Made by a program: the position numbers and the translations under genes
Shown: positions 8,014 through 15,785 of the stretch, in pieces
Layout: every line of letters starts with the position of its first letter
How positions within the stretch are numbered: position 1 is the first letter of the stretch
The notes under the pieces: generated by a model
The model's input: only the letters and a program-made list of their open reading frames with translations
Told to the model about the DNA's origin: nothing
Database searches by the model: none
NCBI GenBank assembly: GCA_031270805.1
Contig: JAISWK010000192.1
Location: 1-63,631 of the forward strand
Reading direction: 5' to 3'
DNA from: Gracilibacteraceae bacterium
GTDB lineage: Bacteria > Bacillota > Desulfitobacteriia > Desulfitobacteriales > Syntrophobotulaceae
Length of the DNA: 63,631 bases

Positions 8014-8715
8014 ATGACTGACCGGAACACAAACAAATATTTATTTTTTTCCGCCACGGAACTGCTCGGTTTTTTTCACAACAACCTGCGGGGCAAGGAT
8101 ATAAAGACCCAGACCCGGCGCGTGTTGGAAATGGCGCGGATTTTTCTGGCCCGCCAGGATTTTCGCCTGGAGGACGTCTATTGCGTACGCGTGCTGCTGC
8201 GGGACGGCGGCGGGAGTGACGAAGCGGCGGCGGCGCTGGGGCTTTATTTTCCTCCGGAACGCTGTCCCGTCGGGACAATCCTGGCCGGCGGCCTTGCCGC
8301 CGAAACGCCGGCCGATATAGAGGTGGATTTTTCCGCCTGCCGCGCGCCCAAGACCTATGTGCGGGCGGAGGAACCGGTGGTACGGCCGCCGTTTGCCGCC
8401 GCGGTCGCCGCGGACGGCTATGTGTATTGCGCCGGTACGCGGCCGGCGGCGGGCGGCGACGCCCGCACCCAAGCCGCTTCCTGCCTGGCGTCTCTGGCGG
8501 CGATTCTGGGCCGGGCGGGAAGCGGGCCGGCGGATGTTTACGCCCTGACGGCCAGCCTGGCCGAAAAGGATATCCCCGCCCTGGCCGCGGCGCTGGCCGA
8601 TTGGGGCGGCCGGGCGGACATGGTGCGGGAAGCGGATACTATTTCCCGCCCCTGCGGGGAGTACCTTATGGAGATTGCCTGTTCAGCGGAGCTTGGCCGG
8701 CCAGAAAGAGAATGA
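8014..8715 (+). CDS. Tandem Rid (YjgF/RidA-like) domain protein
   Basis: 233 residues that read as two RidA-type folds in a row. The first covers about 10-112 (TQTRRVLEMARIFLARQDF, then VYCVRVLLRDGG and CPVGTILAGGLA). The second covers about 125-228 (FAAAVAADGYVYCAGTRPA, TQAASCLASLAAILGRAG, DVYALTASLAEKD, YLMEIACSA). Classical RidA is about 125 residues and hydrolyses reactive enamines/imines as a trimer. The catalytic Arg of that enzyme is not clearly conserved in either half, so a binding role is equally possible. The 3' end overlaps the convergent esterase gene by 50 bp. Confidence 0.75.
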   Translation: MTDRNTNKYLFFSATELLGFFHNNLRGKDIKTQTRRVLEMARIFLARQDFRLEDVYCVRVLLRDGGGSDEAAAALGLYFPPERCPVGTILAGGLAAETPADIEVDFSACRAPKTYVRAEEPVVRPPFAAAVAADGYVYCAGTRPAAGGDARTQAASCLASLAAILGRAGSGPADVYALTASLAEKDIPALAAALADWGGRADMVREADTISRPCGEYLMEIACSAELGRPERE

Positions 8716-9667
8716 GGCGATCCAGGTGCGGGTCAATGCGTTCGTGTTCATAATCGGGGTACACGCACACCTCGCGTTTGCCCCGCAGATGGTTGACCAG
8801 GGCGAACACGGCGGGCGGGGGACAAACCGTGTCCCGCAGCGCTACGGCGATCAGGGCCGGGCATTCCACCCAGGGGGCGAAATTCATAATGTCAAAATAA
8901 CTGAGGACGCGCAGAATATGATTTTCCGTCCGGTGGAGCGGATCAGACATTCGAAAATACTGGCCGAACTCGTCCAACGGGCCGCCGCGTTGCTCGCTTA
9001 AAGCCAGGGAAAAATGGGTGAGAAAAGGCGTACCGAGACCGAGGGCGGCCGGAGTCGGCCAATCGGCGAATTCGCCTCCGAAACGGCTTAACAGCGCCGC
9101 CGCCGCGACGGAAATCCCGGCCCCCTGACTGTTGCCAAAAAATGCCATCCAAGGGGCGACTTCCGGGCGGAGGGCCAGCGCCAGCGCCGCCTGCACGGCG
9201 TCGGTGTAAACGCGATAGTAATAGTAGTTTTCCGGCGCGTCCAGGCCCCTGGTCATCCAGCCGGAGAAAGAGCCGGTCTTATAGCGGCGCGGGTCGGGAC
9301 TGGCCCCGGTTTGCCCGCGCACGTCCAAGGCCAGGACGGCGAAACCCATCAGAGCCCAGGGCAGGAGTTCGCCGATCTGGCCGCAGTTGGAAGAATAGCC
9401 GTGCCAGCGGATCAGCCCGGGGACAGGCTGATCGACGCCGGCGCCAGCCGGGCAGAGGTACAGGCCGTGGAGCGGCGCGCCGTCCACGGCCGCGAGTACG
9501 ACCCGCCGCACCCGTACCTGGGGCAGGGGATAGGCATAGTCGGTTTCCTGCCAGGAGATATCTGCGGCGGCCAATTCCCGCAGCCCGGCCGCCCAGAACG
9601 GCTCGAAATCATCCGCCCGCTCCAGGGGCGGCGTGTAATTGACAATGTTTTCGTATGATCCCGGCAT
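8666..9667 (-). CDS. Acetyl xylan esterase / cephalosporin-C deacetylase-type hydrolase (AXE1 family)
   Basis: 333 residues from ATG 9667; a TTG two codons upstream is an alternative. An alpha/beta hydrolase of the AXE1 type: the RWHGYSSN region, LDVRGQTGAS, nucleophile Ser in FFGNSQGAGIS, Asp in VALRDTVCPP and His in DYEHE form the expected catalytic set. No signal peptide, so it is cytoplasmic and probably removes acetyl groups from small sugars or short oligosaccharides. It follows the lipoprotein gene on the minus strand with only a few bases between. Substrate is inference from family. Confidence 0.85.
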   Translation of the reverse strand: MPGSYENIVNYTPPLERADDFEPFWAAGLRELAAADISWQETDYAYPLPQVRVRRVVLAAVDGAPLHGLYLCPAGAGVDQPVPGLIRWHGYSSNCGQIGELLPWALMGFAVLALDVRGQTGASPDPRRYKTGSFSGWMTRGLDAPENYYYYRVYTDAVQAALALALRPEVAPWMAFFGNSQGAGISVAAAALLSRFGGEFADWPTPAALGLGTPFLTHFSLALSEQRGGPLDEFGQYFRMSDPLHRTENHILRVLSYFDIMNFAPWVECPALIAVALRDTVCPPPAVFALVNHLRGKREVCVYPDYEHERIDPHLDRLILFLAGQAPLNRQSP

Positions 9668-9676
9668 GAACAAAAC

Positions 9677-10939
9677 TCACTCGTCTTCCAAGTTGTAATC
9701 GTCGGCCCAGTCTTCGTCTTCCCAGTCGTAATCTTCTGCCCAGTCGTAATCGTCAAAGTCGCCGTAGGGGTCGTAAGGATTGAGACCGCCGTAAAGCAAC
9801 GAGGGAAGATCCATGACCGCCCCCGCGAATATCTCCGTGTCTTCGGCGTCGATCACGCTTGCCGTCGGCAGTTCCGGCTCAAAGGCGGCAATGGTCTGCG
9901 TGCTCTCACTGGCGGTCAGGCGGACGGAATTGCTGCCCAGTTCCATGCCCAGGATCGAGCCGAAACTGGATCCTTCAAAGTTCGCGTTAATCAGGATATC
10001 GTACTGCCAGACAAAGGCGTCGCCCTTCTTGACCAGCTGCAGGTCAATGTAGGTTCCCGCCAGTATTTTTGCCGCCTCCGGCATCTGGATGGCCGTCACG
10101 GCCCCCGCGAGGTAGTTTTCATACAGGGACTTGTTTTCCGGCGTGGCCAGCTCGTCCAGCCAGGCGATTAACTCATCCAGGTCGGAGTCCGTCAGACCGA
10201 GTACTTCCTTATCCTCCGCTGTCAAACCTTGGATGAAGGTCTTGGTGTAAACGCTGAAAGCGTCCAGATGCTCCAGGGCGTAGCTGCCCAGACTTTGGAG
10301 ATACGATCCCATCTGCTCGTAAGTGAGCTTGAATTGGAAACCGCCGCTGATTTTTGTCACCAGACCGCTGTCATAATCCGCGAACACCTCGTTCTCCAGA
10401 CCGGCGCAGTAATCCGCGGCCAGGGAACGGAGCGCCGTCATTTGCTTCGTGTATACCTCGGGCGACACGGCCTCGCCGAAACCGAATCTGACCCACTGAT
10501 TGCCTTGGAGATCGTCTTCCAGATAACCCCCCGCCTCGGGGTCGATTGCGATTATCGCGTCCAAAAAGCCGGTCATGTCCATATAATAGCCGCCGCCCGG
10601 CGTGTCCATAATGATGTGGAATAATTCGCCGTCACCCGATTTAACAGACACATCGGATACAAATTTGAGGGCGTCCGTCCGGCCGCTGTAAGTCCAATTC
10701 TTGAACAGATCCAGCACTTGCCCGACTTCTTCTCCCATCACGTCGCGCAGCGGCTCCGACAGGGTAAAATCAATGCTGATATCGCCCGTGGACTCATACA
10801 CTTCCAAAGCACCATACTCCTGATTCAGGGCCAGCATGGTTTTGGCTTCCTCACTGCCGCCGCAGGCGGCCATGCTCAGGGCAAAACCCAGAGCGAGACA
10901 GAGTACCAGTATTTTTTTCGCGATACTTTCCTTTTTCAC
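9677..10939 (-). CDS. Putative lipoprotein of unknown function with Asp/Trp/Tyr-rich tail
   Basis: 420 residues from GTG 10939, with GGAGG 8 bases upstream. The signal peptide ends in LSMAACGG, giving a lipidated Cys. I do not recognise the family. The middle is mostly soluble with alternating strands and helices (for example MDTPGGGYYMDMTGFLDAI). The final ~30 residues are extremely acidic and aromatic (YDPYGDFDDYDW, then EDYDWEDEDWADDYN). Such a tail could bind cations or the envelope; this is speculation. It lies between thrB and the esterase gene on the same strand, with about 50 bp to thrB. There is no evidence for a link to threonine synthesis. Confidence 0.82.
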   Translation of the reverse strand: MKKESIAKKILVLCLALGFALSMAACGGSEEAKTMLALNQEYGALEVYESTGDISIDFTLSEPLRDVMGEEVGQVLDLFKNWTYSGRTDALKFVSDVSVKSGDGELFHIIMDTPGGGYYMDMTGFLDAIIAIDPEAGGYLEDDLQGNQWVRFGFGEAVSPEVYTKQMTALRSLAADYCAGLENEVFADYDSGLVTKISGGFQFKLTYEQMGSYLQSLGSYALEHLDAFSVYTKTFIQGLTAEDKEVLGLTDSDLDELIAWLDELATPENKSLYENYLAGAVTAIQMPEAAKILAGTYIDLQLVKKGDAFVWQYDILINANFEGSSFGSILGMELGSNSVRLTASESTQTIAAFEPELPTASVIDAEDTEIFAGAVMDLPSLLYGGLNPYDPYGDFDDYDWAEDYDWEDEDWADDYNLEDE

Positions 10940-10992
10940 TTTTCCTACCTCCGATTTTTTTTTGCGCCGTACCCGACGGGTACTCGCGCGCT

Positions 10993-11892
10993 TCAGATCC
11001 GGCGCGTCACTGCTCCCACCGTATCGACTTCCGAAACAAAAGTCCCGACATTCAGGCCGCGGTCGCGCAATACGTCCGCCATGGCCTCGGCCACCTCCTT
11101 TCCGTTTTCCGACCGGCAAAAAGCGATCACGGCCGGGCCCGAGCCGCTGAGGGCCGCGCCATAAGCCCCGACCGCCGCGGCTTTTTCCAGCATGGCGCCG
11201 AGTCCCGGCACCAATTCCGCCCGCCGCGCCTGGTGCAGCCTGTCCTCCGCGCCGACGCCGAGCAGTTCGTACTCCCGGCGCAAAAAAGCGTCCGTCAGCA
11301 GGCCGACGCGGGAGGCGTTAAACACCGCGTCCGCGCGGGGTACGCGCTCGGGCAGGATGGCGCGGGCTTTTTCCGTCTCGACGGTAAAATCCGGGACGAT
11401 AACGGCGAGGCTAAGGTCGGGCGCGTGCCCCAGACTGCGGAAAACGATGCTGGCCGGCGTCATTACGGTCAGCGTCACGCCGCCGTACAGGGCCGGCGCC
11501 ACATTGTCCGGATGTCCCTCCATTCCCGTAGCGATTTCCAAAAGCTCAAAACGGCTGAGCGGTTCCCCGGCAAAATGGTTCGCCAAAAGGAGTCCGCCCA
11601 CGACCGCCGTGGAACTGCTGCCCAGCCCCCGGGCCGGAGGCACGTGGTTTTCGCAAGAGATGCGCAGGGGAATGGGCGGTATCCCCAGGCGCTCCCAGAG
11701 TTTGCAGGCCGCCCGCCAGAGCAAATTGCTCCTGTCCTGAGCGATATTCGCTGTGTAGGCGCCCCGGAGAATTATTTCCGGCGCGGCGGCGGGGGCGGCG
11801 GTAAAACTGTTGTAGAGCCTGAGCGCCAGCCCCATGCAGTCAAAACCGGCGCCCAGGTTGGCTGAAGTGGCGGGAACCTTCACCTCAAGCAT
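10993..11892 (-). CDS. thrB: Homoserine kinase
   Basis: 299 residues of the GHMP kinase family. It phosphorylates L-homoserine with ATP to give O-phosphohomoserine, the substrate of threonine synthase. Motifs: VPATSANLGAGFDCMG at the N-terminus, the ATP-binding loop PPARGLGSSSTAVVGGLL, and the C-terminal GAALSGSGPAVIAF. GGGAG lies before the ATG. It sits 30 bp after hom on the same strand. Threonine synthase (thrC) is not in the window. Confidence 0.95.
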   Translation of the reverse strand: MLEVKVPATSANLGAGFDCMGLALRLYNSFTAAPAAAPEIILRGAYTANIAQDRSNLLWRAACKLWERLGIPPIPLRISCENHVPPARGLGSSSTAVVGGLLLANHFAGEPLSRFELLEIATGMEGHPDNVAPALYGGVTLTVMTPASIVFRSLGHAPDLSLAVIVPDFTVETEKARAILPERVPRADAVFNASRVGLLTDAFLRREYELLGVGAEDRLHQARRAELVPGLGAMLEKAAAVGAYGAALSGSGPAVIAFCRSENGKEVAEAMADVLRDRGLNVGTFVSEVDTVGAVTRRI

Positions 11893-11922
11893 TAATTCTT
11901 ACTCCCTGTAAACCTTCCGAAT

Positions 11923-13203
11923 TCATTCGTTCCAGACACGGATCATATTGTATATTTTTTCCAACTTGCTGTAAGCGCGCACGGAGGCCAGAGCCTGCTC
12001 CATCTGGCTTTCCCGGCAGGGATGCGTCACGAGGACGATCTCCGCGTTGCCGTTCCGGCGCGGTTTTTGGATGATGGAAGCGAAACTGATATCGGCCTCG
12101 GCAAAAAAGAGGGCCAGGCTGGCGAAAACCCGGGGTTCGTCTCTGACTTTCAGGCGGATGTAGTAACTGCTCCGGTAGTCACGCCCGGGTTTGATCGGCA
12201 GGCGCCGATCGATGTCCAGGCCCGTCCGTCCCTGCGTGCCGGACATCCGGGCCCGGGCCGCCCGGATAACGTCGCTCAGGACGGCGCTGGCTGTGGGCAG
12301 GGCGCCGGCGCCGCGGCCGTAAAACATGCTTTCCCCCAGGGCGTTCCCGACCACGTATACGGCGTTGAACACGTCTCGCACCGTGGCCAGCGGGTGGCGC
12401 TCGGGCAGCAGGGTCGGGTGGACGTGTACTTCCACTCCTTCATCCGTTTTGCGGGCGGTGGCGAGCAGCTTGATCACGCAGCCCAGTTCGCGGGCGTAGC
12501 TTATATCTGCGGCAGTAACGCCCGTGATCCCTTCCGTGTAAACGTCGGAGATACTCACCGGACTGTGAAAGGCCAGCGTGGCCAAAATAGCCAGCTTGCG
12601 CGCCGCATCCAGACCCTCGACGTCGGCGGTCGGATCGCTTTCGGCGTAACCGAGTTCCTGCGCTTCCCGCAGTACGGCGGCAAAATCGCTCCCCTGCTCG
12701 GTCATGGCCGTCAGAATATAATTGGTCGTGCCATTGATAATGCCGGTGACGGATCTTATGTCGTCGGCCGTGAGCGAGGTGCGCAGAGCGGCTATGATCG
12801 GAATTCCGCCGGCCACGGCTCCTTCAAAATAGACGTCCTGCCCGTTCTCCGCCGCCACGCGGAAGATTTCTTCCGCATGCAGGGCCAGCAGGTCTTTGTT
12901 GGCAGTGACGACGCTTTTTTTCCGGCGCAGGGCTTCCAGCACGTAAGCGCGGGCCGGCTCTACTCCGCCCATCAGTTCCACCACTATGGCCACGCTGTCG
13001 TCGGTCAGAATGTCCGCCGGCGCCGTCGTGAGCGGGACGGCTCCGGCCCGCGATTTGGCCAAGTCCCGCACCAAAGCCGCTTTGATCCGCACGGTTCCTT
13101 CGGCCCGCGCGTTGATGGCGGCGCCGTTTTGGGCCAGCACGGCGGCCACTCCGCCGCCCACCGTTCCCAGGCCCAGGAGACCGATATTTATAATGTTACT
13201 CAT
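11923..13203 (-). CDS. hom: Homoserine dehydrogenase
   Basis: 426 residues starting at ATG 13203. It reduces aspartate semialdehyde to homoserine. The N-terminal nucleotide-binding loop is GLLGLGTVGGG, the catalytic domain has TANKDLLALH, FEGAVAGGIPII and GIINGTTNYILTAM, and the C-terminal ~80 residues form an ACT domain (SSYYIRLKVRDEPRVFASLA), which usually gives feedback control by threonine. The upstream gene's 3' end overlaps this start by 8 bp, so ribosome coupling is likely. A longer in-frame extension upstream is the antisense-like low-complexity region of that gene and is not protein-like. Confidence 0.95.
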   Translation of the reverse strand: MSNIINIGLLGLGTVGGGVAAVLAQNGAAINARAEGTVRIKAALVRDLAKSRAGAVPLTTAPADILTDDSVAIVVELMGGVEPARAYVLEALRRKKSVVTANKDLLALHAEEIFRVAAENGQDVYFEGAVAGGIPIIAALRTSLTADDIRSVTGIINGTTNYILTAMTEQGSDFAAVLREAQELGYAESDPTADVEGLDAARKLAILATLAFHSPVSISDVYTEGITGVTAADISYARELGCVIKLLATARKTDEGVEVHVHPTLLPERHPLATVRDVFNAVYVVGNALGESMFYGRGAGALPTASAVLSDVIRAARARMSGTQGRTGLDIDRRLPIKPGRDYRSSYYIRLKVRDEPRVFASLALFFAEADISFASIIQKPRRNGNAEIVLVTHPCRESQMEQALASVRAYSKLEKIYNMIRVWNE

Positions 13204-13771
13204 TATTACCCTGTTCGTCGTTGTCGTTGTCGTTGTCGTTGTCGCTGTCGCTGCTGCTGCCAAAACCGCCCAGGATCGGCCGTCCCGCGCCGCCGCTGTC
13301 ATTGCCGTCGCCCGCACCGGCCGCGTCGCCGCTATTGTCCGCGCCGGTCGAAGCGTCGTCCGTCGCATCTGTGCCTGTGCCGCCGGTCGCGCCGCTCGCT
13401 GTTCCGCCGTCACCGGTCGCGCCGCCGCTGCTCGCGCCGCCGCCGGTCGCGCCGCCGCCGCTACTCGCGCCGGTGTTCTCACTCCCGCCCGTGGTATCGC
13501 GTACGACGACCCCTTCCCGAATCGTGTTCTCAATAGCATTGCGTATGACCGAGTCCGGCGGTTTCAGCTCCGCCGCCGCCGGCGCGGCGGCATTATCAGC
13601 CGGCTCGGATGCCGCCGGCGCGGCGCCAATCTCCGGCGCCGACTCTTCCCGGGGCGTGTCCGGGGCATAGTATACCGGTTTCGGAGCTATCGTCAATCCA
13701 ATCATTATGCCGGCCAGCACGCCGGCCACAACCCAGACGGCGGTGCTGGCCCATCTGATCCATCTGTCCAT
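13196..13771 (-). CDS. Single-pass membrane protein with long low-complexity Gly/Ala/Ser/Thr/Asp region
   Basis: 191 residues from ATG 13771, with GGAGG correctly placed. One membrane segment at about residues 8-30 (WASTAVWVVAGVLAGIMIGL) is followed by a Pro/Ala/Glu-rich part and then ~90 residues almost entirely of G, A, S, T, D and N. It ends in an Asp-Asn repeat (SDNDNDNDNDE) encoded by a perfect GACAAC tandem repeat at about 13216-13245. No family recognised. It may be a surface or cell-wall-spanning stalk. The gene overlaps the hom start by 8 bp and is the first gene of the hom-thrB run; that linkage may be structural only. Confidence 0.75.
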   Translation of the reverse strand: MDRWIRWASTAVWVVAGVLAGIMIGLTIAPKPVYYAPDTPREESAPEIGAAPAASEPADNAAAPAAAELKPPDSVIRNAIENTIREGVVVRDTTGGSENTGASSGGGATGGGASSGGATGDGGTASGATGGTGTDATDDASTGADNSGDAAGAGDGNDSGGAGRPILGGFGSSSDSDNDNDNDNDEQGNNE

Positions 13772-13802
13772 GCCCAACCTCCGTTTTACCGCTCCCGCGG
13801 CG

Positions 13803-13848
13803 CCTAACCACCCCGCCGCTTCGCGGCACCCCTCCAAAGGAGGGGAAT
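13803..13848. repeat. Palindromic repeat family A, copy 2
   Basis: Identical over 46 bp to 150-195. It lies directly upstream of the low-complexity membrane protein gene and next to a CCCTAAT array. In this locus the array lies on the other side of the palindrome from copy 1. Confidence 0.93.
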
Positions 13849-13858
13849 TAAACCCCGC

Positions 13859-13900
13859 CCCTAATCCCTAATCCCTAATCCCTAATCCCTAATCCCTAAA
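13859..13900. repeat. Heptamer tandem array (CCCTAAT)n, second locus
   Basis: Five exact CCCTAAT units and one CCCTAAA unit. It has the same unit as at 79-154, again adjacent to a family A palindrome. Confidence 0.93.
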
Positions 13901-13913
13901 TCGCCCTCTCCCA

Positions 13914-13941
13914 ACTGTGCACTGTGCACTGTGAACTGTGA
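13914..13941. repeat. Heptamer tandem repeat ACTGTG(C/A)
   Basis: Two ACTGTGC units followed by two ACTGTGA units. It is a third heptamer family, 14 bp from the CCCTAAT array. The rest of 13942-14015 holds no gene. Confidence 0.85.
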
Positions 13942-14015
13942 ACAGTTCCTAAATAGAAGTGAGACTTTCTCCGCCTAACAGTGTACCATGCCGCCCGGGA
14001 TTTTGCAATACATCC

Positions 14016-14516
14016 TCAGGCTATCCGTTTGCCTAAAATCTTTAACCCGTATTCCCGCCCGTTAATTTCCGCAACCGCAGGCAGCGTCCCCCAGTCCGCG
14101 AAGCCGAAACGGCGGAACAGCTTCAGGCTTGGCTCGTTATGAGCGAAAATAAAGGCCAGCAAGGTCTTAATCCCCAGCAGCGGGGCGTTGTCCAGACAAT
14201 AGCGCATGATCCGGCCGCCGAATCCCCGCCCTCTCTGCTCCGGCGCCAGGTAAAGGCTGATCTCCGCCGTGGCCGCGTAAGCCGGGCGACCGTAAAACGA
14301 GCGGAAACTCACCCAACCGACGGGTTTCGCTTCATTTTCTACCAACCAGAGCGGTCTTTCCCGGGCGTTGTGTTCATCGAACCACGGTCGTCGGCTTTCC
14401 GGCGAGACTGTTTCCGTGTCCGCCGTTACCAGGCCGGAAGCGATGGTCGAATTGTAGATGGCGACGATAATCGGCAGATCGGTTACGAGCGCGTTCCGGA
14501 ATTTCAGGGTTTCCAT
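14016..14516 (-). CDS. GNAT-family N-acetyltransferase (phosphinothricin acetyltransferase-like)
   Basis: 166 residues. The acetyl-CoA-binding loop is EQRGRGFGGRIMRYCL. The N-terminal region TDLPIIVAIYNSTIASG and the FGFADWGTLPAVAEING end match the PAT/YncA subgroup, which acetylates the amine of small amino-acid analogues such as methionine sulfoximine or phosphinothricin. It overlaps the upstream hydrolase gene by 13 bp, so it is co-translated as the last gene of the DUF1538 run. Real substrate unknown. Confidence 0.88.
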   Translation of the reverse strand: METLKFRNALVTDLPIIVAIYNSTIASGLVTADTETVSPESRRPWFDEHNARERPLWLVENEAKPVGWVSFRSFYGRPAYAATAEISLYLAPEQRGRGFGGRIMRYCLDNAPLLGIKTLLAFIFAHNEPSLKLFRRFGFADWGTLPAVAEINGREYGLKILGKRIA

Positions 14517-15058
14517 GCTTCTTCGGCCTGGTCTTGACTTTCCACGCTGATTTGCAGTCCCTGCATCACCGCCAGCGCCGCGGCGTGCAGCTCGGGGTCG
14601 TGACTGGCCGTACAGTCCGGATCCACCAGCACCGGCGTTTCCGGCTGCGCCGTCTTGGCCAGGATGGCGTTGGCTATGAGGCAGATATTTGAGACCAGCC
14701 CCACAAGCTCGATGCGCTCAAAGGGCGTCTCTTTCAGGAACTCGTACAACTCGCCGGAACCGAAGGCCGGTTTGTAAAAGCATCTGTCGCTCTCCCGCCT
14801 CTGCCCGGCCGTTTCGCCGTAAAGCTCGTGTCCCGCCGTTCCCCTCAAGCAATGCGGCACGGGCAGGTTTTTTCCTTCCTGCGTTCGCAGGTAATCCTCG
14901 TCGTGGCTGTCCAGCGTGAACAGGATCGTGCCGCCCCGGGCGCGGTAGCGGCGGATTTTGGCGGCGATAGGGCCGTCCAGCGTCTCCGCCCCCGCGAAAC
15001 CGAGCGCGCCGCTCACGAAATCGTTCTGATAATCAACGACAATAAGACATTCGGGCAT
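14504..15058 (-). CDS. Isochorismatase-family cysteine hydrolase (nicotinamidase-like)
   Basis: 184 residues. The catalytic triad is visible: Asp9 or 10 in VVDYQNDFVSG, Lys in CFYKPAFGS and Cys in LVGLVSNICL. The metal-binding DSHDEDY and HCLRGTAGHE strings are typical of nicotinamidase-like enzymes that deamidate nicotinamide for NAD salvage. AGGTGGGAAA precedes the ATG. It lies about 31 bp after the PII-like gene and overlaps the acetyltransferase gene. A nicotinamidase assignment is favoured over isochorismatase but not proven. Confidence 0.88.
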   Translation of the reverse strand: MPECLIVVDYQNDFVSGALGFAGAETLDGPIAAKIRRYRARGGTILFTLDSHDEDYLRTQEGKNLPVPHCLRGTAGHELYGETAGQRRESDRCFYKPAFGSGELYEFLKETPFERIELVGLVSNICLIANAILAKTAQPETPVLVDPDCTASHDPELHAAALAVMQGLQISVESQDQAEEAWKP

Positions 15059-15089
15059 ATTTTCCCACCTCTCATCACTCTCGCGGCGT

Positions 15090-15785
15090 TCAATCGCCGT
15101 AAGTCAGTTCTTCCTCGGCCAGAGGCGGTTCTGCCGCGTTGACCGAGAGACCGAGGGCGCTGTCCACGGGGACGCTGAAGCAGATACCGCCGCCCTCTTT
15201 CGCGAGTCCCACCTCTTCCAAGATGGTTCCCATTATCCGCTTGGATTGCTCCGCCGGGCAGACGATGAGAAAAATATCTTTTTCCGGCTGGAGATTGATG
15301 CCCAGGAATTTTTCGGCTTCTTTGGCCCGGGTGCCGAGTCCGTGGATCAGCGTGCCGCCCCGCGCCCCGGCGAGGTCGGCGGCTTTTTTCACGGTCTCAA
15401 AAGTCCCGCGGTCAGAGATAACAACCACCAGTTCCCAAAGGGGATCGGCCATAGTCTTTGCCTCCGTATTTTTCGAATGTGCCGTCATTTTCAGAACCGC
15501 CCGGCTGGCGGATTGGAGCGGAATGCTGAAGGCGATGCCCGTTCCGGCGCGGAGAAAGTTCAGATCGCGCTCCAGGCGGCGGTAGATTCGCCGCACGCCG
15601 TCGTCATGCGCTATGCCCATAAGGACGATCTTGCGGTTTTCGCCGAGCCCGAGCAGTTCCAGGACGGCGCTTTCGGCCGAGCCGAAGCCGGAGAAGGAGA
15701 AGCGGAAATTAGTGCCCTCTCTGGTGAAAACATCCTCCAGCTTGCTCAGTTTATCATAGTCGGAAATAACCGTAACCAGCTTCAT
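15090..15785 (-). CDS. Double PII-like (GlnB-fold) protein
   Basis: 231 residues that read as two PII-like domains in tandem: residues 1-100 (MKLVTVISDYDKLSKLEDVF, then KIVLMGIAHDDGVRRIYRRL and TGIAFSIPLQSA) and about 118-220 (WELVVVISDRGTFETVKKAA, GTLIHGLGTRAKEAEKFLG, KDIFLIVCPAEQSKRIM, GGICFSVPVDSALGL). PII proteins bind effectors such as ATP or ADP between subunits and control membrane transporters. The start and the upstream membrane-protein stop share one base (TGATG), so the two are tightly coupled. The partner is most likely the DUF1538 transporter-like protein; its signal is unknown. Confidence 0.82.
   Translation of the reverse strand: MKLVTVISDYDKLSKLEDVFTREGTNFRFSFSGFGSAESAVLELLGLGENRKIVLMGIAHDDGVRRIYRRLERDLNFLRAGTGIAFSIPLQSASRAVLKMTAHSKNTEAKTMADPLWELVVVISDRGTFETVKKAADLAGARGGTLIHGLGTRAKEAEKFLGINLQPEKDIFLIVCPAEQSKRIMGTILEEVGLAKEGGGICFSVPVDSALGLSVNAAEPPLAEEELTYGD

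Noticed and set aside
13216-13245. Phase variation by the GACAAC repeat
   Set aside because: The unit is 6 bp, so gain or loss of units keeps the reading frame. It can change protein length but not switch the gene off.
12022-13536. A 504-codon open frame on the plus strand opposite hom
   Set aside because: It is the antisense shadow of hom and of the low-complexity gene. The translation is rich in R, G, Q and H with no domain, which is usual for shadows in GC-rich DNA. The same holds for other long antisense frames, such as those opposite pcrA, the EF-G-like gene and glgP.
13196-13771. SGAT string in the low-complexity membrane protein as an ApbE flavinylation site
   Set aside because: The string lies in a Gly/Ala/Thr-rich run where it is expected by chance, and no FMN-binding domain surrounds it.
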